DNA of 64,000 bases, from assembly GCA_963719415.1 (NCBI GenBank), contig OY970383.1:62001-126000 (forward strand), given 5' to 3'. Origin of the DNA: JAPLIS01 sp963719415 (GTDB lineage Bacteria; Babelota; Babeliae; Babelales; Vermiphilaceae). Both the position numbers and the translations under genes were made by a program. Positions 25,876-34,776 of this stretch are shown piece after piece (the stretch's first letter is position 1; the number at the start of each line of letters is the position of its first letter). The notes under the pieces are model-generated. The model was given only the letters and a program-made list of their open reading frames with translations, did no database searches and was not told where the DNA came from.

Positions 25876-27333
25876 TGGTTTAGATGCCTTAGCTGATGGA
25901 AATGACTGCGATACTAGGGGCTCAGCTGATTCTGGTTGCGACCTTGACGGTACTGTTGGAGATTGGGGCCTATTGAAAGCCTTAAAAATGTCCTCTTTAT
26001 GTTGTTTGCGTCGTCGTATTTCTTCTTCACGTCGTATTTGTTCATATTTTTTATTTTTTGCTTCTTCTTCTTGCGTTCGAGCAATTTTTGATTTTTCCGC
26101 ATCCTTTAGATTTTCCCAAATCTGCTGCCGTTTTTCTCTTAATTCATTTATGCTTTTTTCAAATGAACGCAATTCATTTTCTTTTTCATTTATTTTTCTT
26201 TCTGTTTTTTGTAATCTTGACGAGTATGTTTTTATTATAGAATCAAAAGACTCTAACTGCCCTTCTACAAAGCCTACATTAGAATTGTATGATTTATCTT
26301 TTTTAATATTTGGAGTCTTTTTCAGCCATTCTTGTGCCAACGGAAGAGGCTTTCTGTCGAAAATAAACCCTTTTATTGTTTGCTCAAGATTTTTTTTTAG
26401 ATTTTTCAGGTTTTTTATCTTAAGTATTGTCTCACCAAAACTTTCTTGAAGTGCCATTATATTATTAGTTTCTTCTTCGTACTCCTCCGCCCCCTCTTCG
26501 TACTCCCCCACCCCCGATGAATCATCATCATTCATAGCAGGTGATACTGCTTTTTTATTTTTTGGTTTAGGTTTTCTTTCCAAAAGTGGATCGGCTGTTT
26601 CTGCTGAAAAATGAAAAGGGAGAGCTAATGGATCTTCCCCAGGAATAGATTGGTTTTTTTTCGCTAAAAAAAGTTCTTCTAACTCTTTTTCATCTTGGTC
26701 ATCTTGAGCTTTTCGTTTTTCGTATAGACTTTCTACTAACAATTTTATCGTTTCTACTTCTTCTTCTGGTTGTGATTTTTTTTGTTCTTCCAAATCTACT
26801 AATAGCTTTTCTAGCAAGCGTGTATTTTTATATAAACCTTTTAAGTTTTCGCTTGCTTTTATATATCCGTTAACCTGATTGTCCAGTGTCTTATCCCAAC
26901 CCAAACTTTTATAAATTTCTGCAACATTTTCATCATTGAATGTTTGATCTTCATACTTAAGAAAAAATTCTTCAGGTAATGATTTAGACAATAAAGAAGG
27001 TGTTTTCTTTAAAATGCCAACCGGTTGCCCTTGAAAAAATTGTAATTGTTCTTTTTCTTGCTTCGTTAGAGTTTCTAATAAGTCCAAACCTTTTCTCGTT
27101 GCATTTATTGCTTCTGCTGTACTAGATAACTCTTTCATGAGATATTTTTTTATAAAATCCGCCTGGGCAGCTTCGTCAGAATCCATCTCTAAGCCTATCC
27201 GGCGAGGGCGTGATCCAGGATCTCCTCCATATCCTATCTGAGCAAACCTGCTTGCGGCAAAACTTGATTGTACCATAGTACTAGCACATAAAAATAAAAG
27301 TGACAATTTTAGCAGAGATTTTAATGATTCCAT
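25285..27333 (-). CDS. Exported modular coiled-coil protein (family 4)
   Basis: The 682-residue product starts at ATG 27333 because AAGGTG lies 7 bases upstream; the longer frame to 27363 lacks this. Parts in order: a signal peptide (MESLKSLLKLSLLFLCAS...), a helical N-terminal domain (about 40-220), an acidic patch (about 265-295), and a long coiled coil (about 290-440). A Pro/Ser/Gln/Glu linker with repeats of SQPESAQLPTVAPKSSPQGE follows, then a C-terminal module of about 120 residues (PFPFEAGMSGMAMQRPTPPQ...LKPEEINQIIENFPEMLQG). The last two parts are nearly identical in the 27647 protein. Function unknown. Confidence 0.75.
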   Translation of the reverse strand: MESLKSLLKLSLLFLCASTMVQSSFAASRFAQIGYGGDPGSRPRRIGLEMDSDEAAQADFIKKYLMKELSSTAEAINATRKGLDLLETLTKQEKEQLQFFQGQPVGILKKTPSLLSKSLPEEFFLKYEDQTFNDENVAEIYKSLGWDKTLDNQVNGYIKASENLKGLYKNTRLLEKLLVDLEEQKKSQPEEEVETIKLLVESLYEKRKAQDDQDEKELEELFLAKKNQSIPGEDPLALPFHFSAETADPLLERKPKPKNKKAVSPAMNDDDSSGVGEYEEGAEEYEEETNNIMALQESFGETILKIKNLKNLKKNLEQTIKGFIFDRKPLPLAQEWLKKTPNIKKDKSYNSNVGFVEGQLESFDSIIKTYSSRLQKTERKINEKENELRSFEKSINELREKRQQIWENLKDAEKSKIARTQEEEAKNKKYEQIRREEEIRRRKQHKEDIFKAFNRPQSPTVPSRSQPESAEPLVSQSFPSAKASKPEPSQSSTVASSQPESAQLPTVAPKSSPQGEESAEVPKPGVSLPSEPSQSSAASQQPVKQEPKAEKAAKKATMHPFPFEAGMSGMAMQRPTPPQKSVSIKKFFDKGFPTTFFKADQRLQEGQEERERLAAEKAKKNKLKYEAEKLGLKPEEINQIIENFPEMLQGIINTEKKRQRAALASEEADKKNKKNLRKKVIL

Positions 27334-27554
27334 ATTTTTCACCTTATTTATGCGTTTTTTCATAATAAAGAACGAAAAAAAAATCTTAATTATTCTGTTT
27401 CTAAATTATAATTATAAAAATATACTTATACAGTTTAACATACATAGTTGTAAATTTGCAATTAGTCGTCTGTTTTCAGTCTTGCGAATGCCCCAAGCCA
27501 TTAGATTTAATCGTAAACTTACCCGGTATTATAAAAACTGATGACAACCCTGAT

Positions 27555-28243
27555 AGTAAATGTGCTGAATCGAAAAAAAGTAACGACGTTTTTTTTAATG
27601 AGAAGGACCGCTATAATAAAATAAGATAAAAATAAAAGCTATAAGTTTATAAAATAACTTTTTTTCTCAAATTCTTTTTATTTTTTTTGTCTGCTTCTTC
27701 AGAAGCTAGTGCCGCTCTTTGACGTTTTTTTTCTGTATTTATTATGCCTTGTAGCATTTCTGGGAAATTTTCTATGATCTGATTGATTTCTTCTGGTTTT
27801 AGTCCTAATTTTTCGGCTTCATATTTTAATTTGTTCTTTTTAGCCTTTTCGGCCGCTAATCTTTCCCGTTCTTCTTGTCCTTCTTGCAACCTTTGGTCTG
27901 CTTTAAAGAAGGTTGCCGGGAATCCTTCATTAAAAAACTTTTTTATGCTAACTGATTTTTGCGGGGGAGTAGGTCTTTGCATGGCCATTCCGCTCATTCC
28001 AGCTTCAAAGGGGAATGGGCGTATAGTTGCTTCTTTAGCCGCTTTTTCAGCTTTTTTAGGCTCTAGTTTAACTGGTTGCCCCGCCGACGCTGCTGAAGAT
28101 AGAGAAGGTTCTGATGGCAGTGACACGCCTGGTTTAGGTACCTCAGCTGATTCTTCTCCTTGCGGAGATGACTTCGGTGCTACTGTGGGCAACTGAGCTG
28201 ATTCTGGTTGCGACCTCGACGCTACTGTTGAAGATTGGGAAGA
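27555..28243. repeat. ~690-bp near-identical block, copy 2
   Basis: Second copy of the 3' module described at 25190-25875, including the downstream run GTAACGACGTTTTTTTTAA. It forms the last ~195 codons of the 27647 gene. Confidence 0.88.
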
Positions 28244-29041
28244 TGAAGCCAATTCGGAAGATTTTTTAAGACGAGCCTCAGCATAAGCCGCGCTAAGACG
28301 AGCATGAGCCGCGTAAAGTTCTTTGTCACTTACTTTTTCTGTTCCAGGAGGTCTATTAAGACGAGCATGAGCCGCGTAAAATTCTTTGTCAATTTCTGTT
28401 TTTTTTTCAGGTTGTTGGTCTTTTTTTTCTTTACGTTCCCTTTCTTCAAATCTTTTATTTTCTTCTTCTTTTTTTCTTAGCTGTGGTGATTTTTCACTTT
28501 TTTCTATTCTTTTTTCTATGTCAAAAAGTCTTGGTTTTATATCATCGGCTAGCTGGTCGACGTAATTTTGTTGTTCTTGTTTGAATTCATTTATTTCGTT
28601 TTGTCGTTCTTCTGCGCGCCATTCTTCTAACCTTAGCTTTTCTTCTGTTTCTTTTATTTTTAATTTTATTTCTTTTATTTTTAATTTTATTTTTTCTATT
28701 TGTGGATCAGGTGTTTCAGGGGAAACATTTTTGCCCATTGAAGAAGATAGAAAAGCTAAGGTTAACTCCAGTGTGTCTTTCATACGTATTTTGTGAGTTT
28801 TCAGTTCGCTGATGCGTGATTTTATAAAGGAAAGGTTCTTTTCAGCATCCATTATTTTTTCTCTTAAGACCCAGTAATCGATTGTAAAGTCCATAAACCG
28901 ATACACGACAGGAGGAGGAGGATCATACATAAAATTACGCAGGACAGGAGGAACACCATAATACATAGCAACGGTGGTTTTAAAGGGCATTATTGCACAA
29001 AAAAGGGTTATAATAAAAAATCGAAAATATGTATGTAACAT
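27647..29041 (-). CDS. Exported modular coiled-coil protein (family 4, chimeric)
   Basis: The 464-residue protein joins two borrowed ends. Its signal peptide and start (MLHTYFRFFIITLFCAIMPF) match the 29272 protein. Its last ~195 residues match the 25285 protein. Between them lies a coiled coil (about 55-220) with short repeats (IKLKIKEIKLKIKE), then two or three copies of DKE(F/L)YAAHARL (about 222-265). The join is seen directly in the sequence. The C-terminal module (EEINQIIENFPEMLQGIIN...) is helical and basic. Function unknown; repeated re-use suggests the C-terminus does something useful such as binding or targeting. Confidence 0.75.
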   Translation of the reverse strand: MLHTYFRFFIITLFCAIMPFKTTVAMYYGVPPVLRNFMYDPPPPVVYRFMDFTIDYWVLREKIMDAEKNLSFIKSRISELKTHKIRMKDTLELTLAFLSSSMGKNVSPETPDPQIEKIKLKIKEIKLKIKETEEKLRLEEWRAEERQNEINEFKQEQQNYVDQLADDIKPRLFDIEKRIEKSEKSPQLRKKEEENKRFEERERKEKKDQQPEKKTEIDKEFYAAHARLNRPPGTEKVSDKELYAAHARLSAAYAEARLKKSSELASSSQSSTVASRSQPESAQLPTVAPKSSPQGEESAEVPKPGVSLPSEPSLSSAASAGQPVKLEPKKAEKAAKEATIRPFPFEAGMSGMAMQRPTPPQKSVSIKKFFNEGFPATFFKADQRLQEGQEERERLAAEKAKKNKLKYEAEKLGLKPEEINQIIENFPEMLQGIINTEKKRQRAALASEEADKKNKKNLRKKVIL

Positions 29042-29138
29042 GTATTGTCCCTCGATCTATTTCTAAATTTTTTAATGTGTAATCTCTATAATAATAGCAT
29101 AGTTTGACGTTTTTTGTAATAGTTTCAGGTTGAAAATA

Positions 29139-29200
29139 TTGCCCCGCTTAGTGCAAGGAGTGCAAGCATGTTTTAAGTTTTTTTAAAAACATAACCCCAA
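29139..29200. repeat. 62-bp identical upstream element, copy 1 (pairs with 30219-30280)
   Basis: An exact 62-base match lies upstream of each of the two MLxTYFRFF-type genes. It contains two AGTGCAAG units one base apart (29150-29157 and 29159-29166) and a GTTTTAAG...AAAAAC hairpin. This could be a shared operator or a recombination footprint. Confidence 0.8.
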
Positions 29201-29204
29201 GAAG

Positions 29205-29232
29205 AAAGGGAAAATTTTTAGATCTTCCCTTT
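29205..29232 (-). terminator. Terminator of the 29272 gene
   Basis: An 8-bp stem AAAGGGAA/TTCCCTTT (29205-29212 with 29225-29232) with a 12-base loop lies just after the gene on the minus strand. Confidence 0.6.
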
Positions 29233-29271
29233 TGCAATAAAGCTAATAGTGACTTTTTTCTCAAATTCTTT

Positions 29272-30120
29272 TTATTCTTCCTCACCAGCTTCTAATTCTG
29301 GCATATCATTGTCATCAGCTTCTAACTTTGTTGAAAGCGGGTCTCCGTGCATAAATAATTTTGGCTTATTGCGTCTACTCAAAAAAGACTTTCTAGCCTC
29401 ATTTTTTAGCTTTCCCGTTTCTTCCCGCACTACTTGTCTAGCGATTCTTTGAGGTTCTGGTGACACGATTGATTTGGGTGCCTCTGCTGATTCTTTTCCT
29501 TGCGGAGATGACTGCGGTGCTACTGTGGACAACTGAGCTGATTCTGGTTGCGACCTCGACGCTACTGTTGAAGATTGGGAAGATGAAGGCGATGCTGAAG
29601 GTCTATTACGAGCTAAATTTTCAGACCTTTTTTCTTCGCTCTGTTTTTGTTCTTGTTTAATTTTTTCGTATGCTAGTCTTTGACGCATTTTTTCTTTTTT
29701 GTTTTTTAATTTATCTATTCCTATTTTGTTTGAATGAAATTCACGTTCATTTTTTTTTAGTTCATCGTTTATTTTTTGTATTCTTAACTGGTATGCTCTG
29801 ATTGTAATATCATATTGGTGTACCTCATTTTCCCATGGTGTATTCGAAAAAGGCTTTTTCTCTGAATTAAACCTTGCTATTGTTGTCAACACATTTTTTT
29901 TCACATGTTGCAGTCGTGCATTTTCAATTTCTATTGCGGAACAGCGGTCTTCTAACCTTGCTATAGAGGTGGCTAACTCTGCTATAAAGTTTGCTAACCG
30001 TGTTATTTGGTCTCGCTCCTCTTCCTCACTATCACTATCATCCATAGCAACTGTTGTTTTAAAGGGCGTTATTGCACAAAAGAAAGTTACTATAAAAAAT
30101 CGAAAATATGTAGGTAACAT
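29272..30120 (-). CDS. Exported modular coiled-coil protein (family 4, short)
   Basis: The 282-residue protein has the signal peptide MLPTYFRFFIVTFFCAITPF, nearly the same as that of the 27647 protein. An acidic start (DSDSEEEER), a coiled coil (about 35-165) and the shared Ser/Gln linker (SSQSSTVASRSQPESAQLST) follow. It ends in a short acidic tail (ELEAGEEE). Just past its stop, on the minus strand, lie bases that code the last residues of the other two family-4 proteins (AAAGAATTTGAGAAAAAAGT, about 29253-29272). The gene may therefore have lost its C-terminal module. Function unknown. Confidence 0.72.
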   Translation of the reverse strand: MLPTYFRFFIVTFFCAITPFKTTVAMDDSDSEEEERDQITRLANFIAELATSIARLEDRCSAIEIENARLQHVKKNVLTTIARFNSEKKPFSNTPWENEVHQYDITIRAYQLRIQKINDELKKNEREFHSNKIGIDKLKNKKEKMRQRLAYEKIKQEQKQSEEKRSENLARNRPSASPSSSQSSTVASRSQPESAQLSTVAPQSSPQGKESAEAPKSIVSPEPQRIARQVVREETGKLKNEARKSFLSRRNKPKLFMHGDPLSTKLEADDNDMPELEAGEEE

Positions 30121-30218
30121 GTATTGCCTCTCGTTCTATTTCTAAATTTATTAACTTTTAATCTCTATAAGAATAGCAGGGTTTGGTGTTTTTTCGCAAT
30201 AGTTTCATTTTGAAACTA

Positions 30219-30280
30219 TTGCCCCGCTTAGTGCAAGGAGTGCAAGCATGTTTTAAGTTTTTTTAAAAACATAACCCCAA
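30219..30280. repeat. 62-bp identical upstream element, copy 2
   Basis: Second copy of the element at 29139-29200, again about 100 bases upstream of a gene with the same signal peptide. A hairpin AATAGTTTC...GAAACTATT lies directly before it (about 30199-30220). Confidence 0.8.
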
Positions 30281-30281
30281 C

Positions 30282-30315
30282 AAAAAAGGGAAGATCTAAA
30301 AAACTTCCCTTTTTT
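30282..30315 (-). terminator. Terminator of the 30367 gene
   Basis: A 12-bp stem (AAAAAAGGGAAG, 30282-30293, with 30304-30315) and a 10-base loop lie downstream of the gene on the minus strand. Confidence 0.72.
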
Positions 30316-30366
30316 ATCTAAAACTAATAATTAAACTAAATATAATCTATTATAAATCTATTTTAA

Positions 30367-32283
30367 CTAATTTTTTGGAGCTACTGGTTGCGCTGAAATT
30401 GTCCTAGGAGCGATCGGCTGTGGCAAAACAGGCTTTTTGCTAAAACGCTTTAACGCTTTTAAAAGATCATTATACTCATCGAGCAAAGGTGATATTTCTG
30501 CAGGAACTTTTAATTCTTGTTCGATAAGGCGTTTTACGTTCGCTTTTTCTGTATCGAATGCTTTTTGCTTTTCACTAACTTGAAGGTTGTCTTGCTCTGC
30601 ATTTCGTTTTTTCACTTGCTCTAGTTCATCAGCCGCATTACTTAGTTTTTTTCTCGCTTCTGTTATTTTTTTCTCAGATTCAGGTAGCTTATAATGCTTT
30701 TCTAGTTCTTTAAACAGGGGCTCAAGTTTGTCGGCCATTGCGGTTACTTTTTTACCCAATGCTTTATGATCCAGCGTGTTATCATAAAGTTCACGAACTG
30801 CCTTGGCACTCGTTTTTAGTGAGTCTGTTATATCTTTAACTATTTTTTTCGTTTTATAATCAAATGCCGTTAATTCAGCATCTTTAATTTTCATAAGTAA
30901 CGAATTACGAACAGAAGAGATATCAGCAGCATCCAAAATAGAATCTATCTCTTGTTGCAAAGTATTAATTCGTTTTGATTCTTCACTAGGTTTAAATTCA
31001 GTCGATTTTTCTGGCTGCTCAGCTTTTTTTTCGTCTGTTTTTGCTTTATCTAATGGCTTTTCTGTTTTTGGTATAGTGCCACTCGCCCTATTGCCTGATT
31101 CTTGGCCATAATCACCGGGGTTTCTACTGTAGCTATCACCATAATAATCTTGATCACTCCTGCTACCAGTACGAGGATAGTTTGATTGTCGTGCCGGGTA
31201 AGAAGAACCGGAATAGCTGCTTCCACTACTACTACCGCCGCCCATTGAAGAACTGCCACCGCGCATTGCTGGCGTTTGAATTACTCTTCCTGGTACCGTG
31301 CCTTTTTTAGCTGCAAGCTCAGCTTCTTTTAACAATTTTTCTTCTATGCTACGAATTTCTTGCGCAAGAGGTTCGTATTTTTCAATAGCACTATTAATGG
31401 TATCATTCAATTTTAATTTGAGTATTGCTTGTCCCAAATGATCGATGACTTTTTGAATAGATATTTTGGTCTGATCACCTAATTTAGTAAGACCGAACGT
31501 TGATACATCAATAAATGGCTCACTTTCAGTGAGATTTTTTTTCAACAAACTCAAATGGTTTTTTAAGGTGTCGTTTTCAAAAATATAATTAAAATACCGT
31601 CTTTTTTGTGTTTTTTTGTCGATGGCAACAAGTGCATTTAGCTTATAAAGCAATACTTGAATCTGTTTTTGCATTGCATTCCAGGTAATTGTCGGGCCCC
31701 ATTCGGTAATAATATTATTTTTAGCCCATATTTCTACTTTTCCTGGAAGTTCTGGCATGGCTGCTGCTTTTGCTAAAAATGAATTAATACTATTGATTAT
31801 ACCCTGCAGATTTTCAATGAGGAGCTCTTCTGCTGATAAGGGTATTTTAGGAGCGGGTATAAATTTTTTAGGTTCTGGTTTTTTTTCTTCTTTTGTCGTT
31901 GTTTTTTTCTTTTCCCAATCTGAAGCAAAACCGTTGATAAAATTGTTAAATTCTTCTTCATTTTGCATAAGTTTTTTCAACTCTTCTTCACCACCCATTT
32001 CCTGAATTTTTTCTTCCATGACTTTTGCCATGTCTTCAATTTCTTGCCACTGTTCAGGTGTTATTTTTTTAAAGTCTTCGGCTACTTTTTCAGCCGCCTC
32101 AAGCATTTCTCGTTGTTTTTCTGGAGAACTATTGGCAAACTCGGGATCGTTTTTTAAAAGATCAGCCATATTTAGATTATCTAACGATGGTTGCTGCATA
32201 GAATTTGCAGGAAATAAAAAAAACAAAAGAGATGAGACAAAAAAAATAAAATAAAAATTTTTTTTCTTTTTAACTGGTAACAT
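30367..32283 (-). CDS. Exported protein with NSSPEK repeat and Gly/Ser linker (family 5)
   Basis: The 638-residue protein begins with a basic, strongly hydrophobic signal (VKKKKNFYFIFFVSSLLFFL). A unit of about 45 residues, FANSSPEKQREML...ITPEQWQEIEDMAKVMEE (about 48-95), is found twice in the neighbouring 32338 protein. A helical middle (about 140-330), a Gly/Ser/Tyr/Arg-rich disordered stretch (about 343-395) and a helical C-terminal half follow. The last part is Lys/Glu/Pro-rich. No known domain recognised. It is transcribed behind its paralog, 54 bases apart. Extracytoplasmic location inferred from the signal. Confidence 0.74.
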   Translation of the reverse strand: MLPVKKKKNFYFIFFVSSLLFFLFPANSMQQPSLDNLNMADLLKNDPEFANSSPEKQREMLEAAEKVAEDFKKITPEQWQEIEDMAKVMEEKIQEMGGEEELKKLMQNEEEFNNFINGFASDWEKKKTTTKEEKKPEPKKFIPAPKIPLSAEELLIENLQGIINSINSFLAKAAAMPELPGKVEIWAKNNIITEWGPTITWNAMQKQIQVLLYKLNALVAIDKKTQKRRYFNYIFENDTLKNHLSLLKKNLTESEPFIDVSTFGLTKLGDQTKISIQKVIDHLGQAILKLKLNDTINSAIEKYEPLAQEIRSIEEKLLKEAELAAKKGTVPGRVIQTPAMRGGSSSMGGGSSSGSSYSGSSYPARQSNYPRTGSRSDQDYYGDSYSRNPGDYGQESGNRASGTIPKTEKPLDKAKTDEKKAEQPEKSTEFKPSEESKRINTLQQEIDSILDAADISSVRNSLLMKIKDAELTAFDYKTKKIVKDITDSLKTSAKAVRELYDNTLDHKALGKKVTAMADKLEPLFKELEKHYKLPESEKKITEARKKLSNAADELEQVKKRNAEQDNLQVSEKQKAFDTEKANVKRLIEQELKVPAEISPLLDEYNDLLKALKRFSKKPVLPQPIAPRTISAQPVAPKN

Positions 32284-32337
32284 GGCGTCCTTAAAAAATA
32301 AAATTAAATAATAACTACACTATTGGATTAAATATAA

Positions 32338-32892
32338 CTACTTTGTTAGTTTTCGATAAAGTAAACGAGCTACCATTAAAGATAGAGCTAATAATAATAG
32401 AATAAAAAGGTAAAACAATAAATTTTTTAGAAATTTTTCGTAGTTTTTTGTTTCTACTTCTATTTTATTCTCCATTTTTTTTGTCATTCCTTCTATTGCT
32501 TGCCACTGTCCAGGAGTTATTTCTTTAAAATCATCGGTTAGCTTTTGAACCATCAGAGCCTTTTTTTCTGGAGAGCTATTGATAAATTCTGGATTGTAAT
32601 TCATTTCAACCAATAAAGTTTCCAGCTCTTTGGACATATGTTCTATGCTTTGCCGCTGCTCAGAAGTCATTTTTTTTATATTATCGGCTACTTTTTGAGC
32701 AGTCTCTAGCAACATAGCCTGTTTTTCTGGCGAGCTATTAATAAAGTCAAGGTTGTTTTTTAAAGATTCAGCAAAGTCGACATTGCCTACAGATGGTTGT
32801 TGTAAAGAAAAATTGATTTTGGAGGAAAAAAGTAATAAAGAGAAAACTAAAACAACAAAATAAAAACTTTTTTTCTTTTTAACTTGCAACAT
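32338..32892 (-). CDS. Exported/membrane protein with two NSSPEK repeats (family 5)
   Basis: The 184-residue protein has the same type of signal (VKKKKSFYFVVLVFSLLLF). Two NSSPEK units follow (FINSSPEKQAMLLET...MTSEQRQSIEHMSKEL and FINSSPEKKALMVQK...ITPGQWQAIEGMTKKM), then a C-terminal membrane segment (NLLFYLFILLLLALSLMVARLL, about 158-179). It is the anchored short form beside the 638-residue paralog. The repeat has a Pro-containing turn followed by a helix, similar in feel to small helical binding repeats. Function unknown. Confidence 0.74.
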   Translation of the reverse strand: MLQVKKKKSFYFVVLVFSLLLFSSKINFSLQQPSVGNVDFAESLKNNLDFINSSPEKQAMLLETAQKVADNIKKMTSEQRQSIEHMSKELETLLVEMNYNPEFINSSPEKKALMVQKLTDDFKEITPGQWQAIEGMTKKMENKIEVETKNYEKFLKNLLFYLFILLLLALSLMVARLLYRKLTK

Positions 32893-33031
32893 AGCATCCT
32901 TAAAAAATAAAATTAAATATAACTACTTTATTAGTCTACTCAACTTTTTAATAAAGCCAAAGGGCTTTAGCGTTTTTACTGGTTAAATGGTAATAATAGA
33001 GTAATAGCAGTAATAAAATAGAGGATTTTTG

Positions 33032-33481
33032 GTGTATAAAAAAAGATCGACCGCTTTTCAGGGATTTTTTCTTATAGAATCTTTAGTAGCCCTCGCTTTT
33101 TTAAGCGTTATTTCTTTTGTTTTAATTCAATTCCAATTACGTATCGTTATGATGCAATGCGATGGCATGCGACAGCTCAAAGCACTTTCTCTTGCGCAAA
33201 ATTATATTGAAGATTGGTTATCCAATTGTAAAAAAAATGGTGCAAAAAAAGCTGTTCGGTTTACTGCTACTACTACCAAAGTTCCAGCAATCACCGCTCC
33301 AATAATTACTGCTTCAAGTACTGTCACTAAATCGAATATGCACGATTCTCTTTTTTCTTTGCAAGCTGTTAAAATACCCTGCAATCAATTAAATAATATA
33401 TTATTACAAGTAACGGTCGCGTGGGAGAATCCCTATAAAGAGCAAAAATCAATCACTCTCTATGCAGGCGCCTGTGTCTAA
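33032..33481 (+). CDS. Pseudopilin-like protein with prepilin cleavage site
   Basis: The 149-residue product has a short basic leader, then GFFLIESLVALAFLSVISFV. This is the classic type IV pilin/type II secretion N-terminus: cleavage after Gly, Glu at +5, then a hydrophobic helix. GTG 33032 is preferred because GAGG lies 7 bases upstream. The globular part contains a Thr/Ala/Ile-rich stretch (about 75-100). It is the first of three consecutive genes of this type. Similarity of the helix fits GspI/GspV-type minor pseudopilins, but the exact type is not certain. The assembly ATPase and prepilin peptidase are not in this window. Confidence 0.8.
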   Translation: MYKKRSTAFQGFFLIESLVALAFLSVISFVLIQFQLRIVMMQCDGMRQLKALSLAQNYIEDWLSNCKKNGAKKAVRFTATTTKVPAITAPIITASSTVTKSNMHDSLFSLQAVKIPCNQLNNILLQVTVAWENPYKEQKSITLYAGACV

Positions 33482-33567
33482 GTACCTGGTGATAAAAAAA
33501 GCGAAGCGCGTATCTGGTGTATCTGTTCCTGATAAAGCAAAATAAGTAAAAAAGCAAGGCGGATAAA

Positions 33568-34119
33568 GTGAGCAAAGTAGATAAAGTAGGCAAAAAAAAT
33601 AAAGCTGGGGGCTCTTTAATAGAATTACTTATATTTATAAGTCTTTTGATTGTTATTTTTAAGTTAACTAACGTATGGGTTATTTCAGTCTATAGGCCGG
33701 CGATTGAAAAAAGTAGAATCTTGAATCGAATCGTAGCGCTTCAGGCAGGTATAACTTTTTTATTAAGAGATCTGCTGTCTGCCCCATCAGCGCTAGAAAA
33801 ATGGAAAAAAAAAGATGCGACTGAATTAATCTGGTCAACTACAAAAACAGATGCTGAAAAATATGTCGATATTGGATGGTCTTATAATGCAGGTAAATTA
33901 ATACGAACAGAGGGGTATTTTGATCTAAAAACAGGACGCTGGAAAAATAAACATATATCTTTAATTTCGCGTGCCTTAACAAGCTTTTCTTTTGCGCTTT
34001 TTACAACAGATGCTATAATTAAAGATATAATAATTGCAGTAGAAATCGAAGCTATCATTAATTCGCATGTGATTAAGCGTAAAATTTGCTTACGTAATCG
34101 TATTTTGAATAATTATTAA
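33568..34119 (+). CDS. Pseudopilin-like protein (GspJ-like)
   Basis: The 183-residue protein has a basic leader with GG then SLIELLIFISLLIVIFKLTN, a prepilin-type helix with Glu at +5 after the likely processing site. The rest includes WKKKDATELIWSTTKTDAEK and a beta-rich C-terminal part. The start codon is GTG with GGCGG about 7 bases upstream. It lies between two other pilin-like genes on the same strand, so the three may form a minor-pilin complex. GspJ-like is a guess from gene order and size. Confidence 0.72.
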   Translation: MSKVDKVGKKNKAGGSLIELLIFISLLIVIFKLTNVWVISVYRPAIEKSRILNRIVALQAGITFLLRDLLSAPSALEKWKKKDATELIWSTTKTDAEKYVDIGWSYNAGKLIRTEGYFDLKTGRWKNKHISLISRALTSFSFALFTTDAIIKDIIIAVEIEAIINSHVIKRKICLRNRILNNY

Positions 34120-34158
34120 TTTTAATCAGAAAAAAGCAAAGTTTGGGTGTGGTGGATA

Positions 34159-34686
34159 ATGAGCAATTATACCAATAACCGTAGTGGCTCTCTGTGCTTA
34201 ACTCTTTTATGCACCTCTGTTTTTATTATTACTCTATTGGGCATCATAGCCCAAAACACAAGACTTTTCTGTTTTTTTGTGAGCAATCAGATAACGTTGC
34301 AAAAACAATTTTATCTAGCTGATGCTTTAATGTCGCATGGCATCTCTTATGTGCAAGAACATGGCGACAAACTATATGACAGTATGTTTGGAAAGATAGA
34401 GAATGGAGCCAAGAATGGCACAGTACTTGAACTTGATCCATGGCCGCCGCTAGCTGGAGCCGGGCTGCCAGAAAGTCCTGATTTGCATGCGTATGCTGGT
34501 ACTATAGAAATAAAAATTAATAAAAAAGAAAAAAAAGAATTTTTTTTGACAGCGTTACTTTTTAATAAGCAAAAATGTGTACAAAAAATAACATGCCGTC
34601 TTAAATTTCATAAAAACAGAGAGCTAGAAGTATTAGATTGGCTAACAGGTTCGGAAAAATCAGAAAAAGTAGCTGAGAATATATAA
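34159..34686 (+). CDS. Pilin-like / PilX-type exported protein
   Basis: The 175-residue protein has an N-terminal hydrophobic helix (GSLCLTLLCTSVFIITLLGI) preceded by a short polar leader, as in minor pilins. It lacks the Glu at +5 that the two previous genes show, as in GspK/PilX-like members. ATG 34159 was chosen over the upstream GTG 34147 because GGTGG lies just before it. It ends 90 bases before rplI. Role in a pilus or secretion tip complex is inferred from neighbours. Confidence 0.65.
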   Translation: MSNYTNNRSGSLCLTLLCTSVFIITLLGIIAQNTRLFCFFVSNQITLQKQFYLADALMSHGISYVQEHGDKLYDSMFGKIENGAKNGTVLELDPWPPLAGAGLPESPDLHAYAGTIEIKINKKEKKEFFLTALLFNKQKCVQKITCRLKFHKNRELEVLDWLTGSEKSEKVAENI

Positions 34687-34776
34687 TTAGGGTATACTTT
34701 TAATCTAATTATAAGCTTTTTTTGAACAATTAAAAATCTGATATCTAGTACTTGATATCTAGCAAGGGATCTTCTA

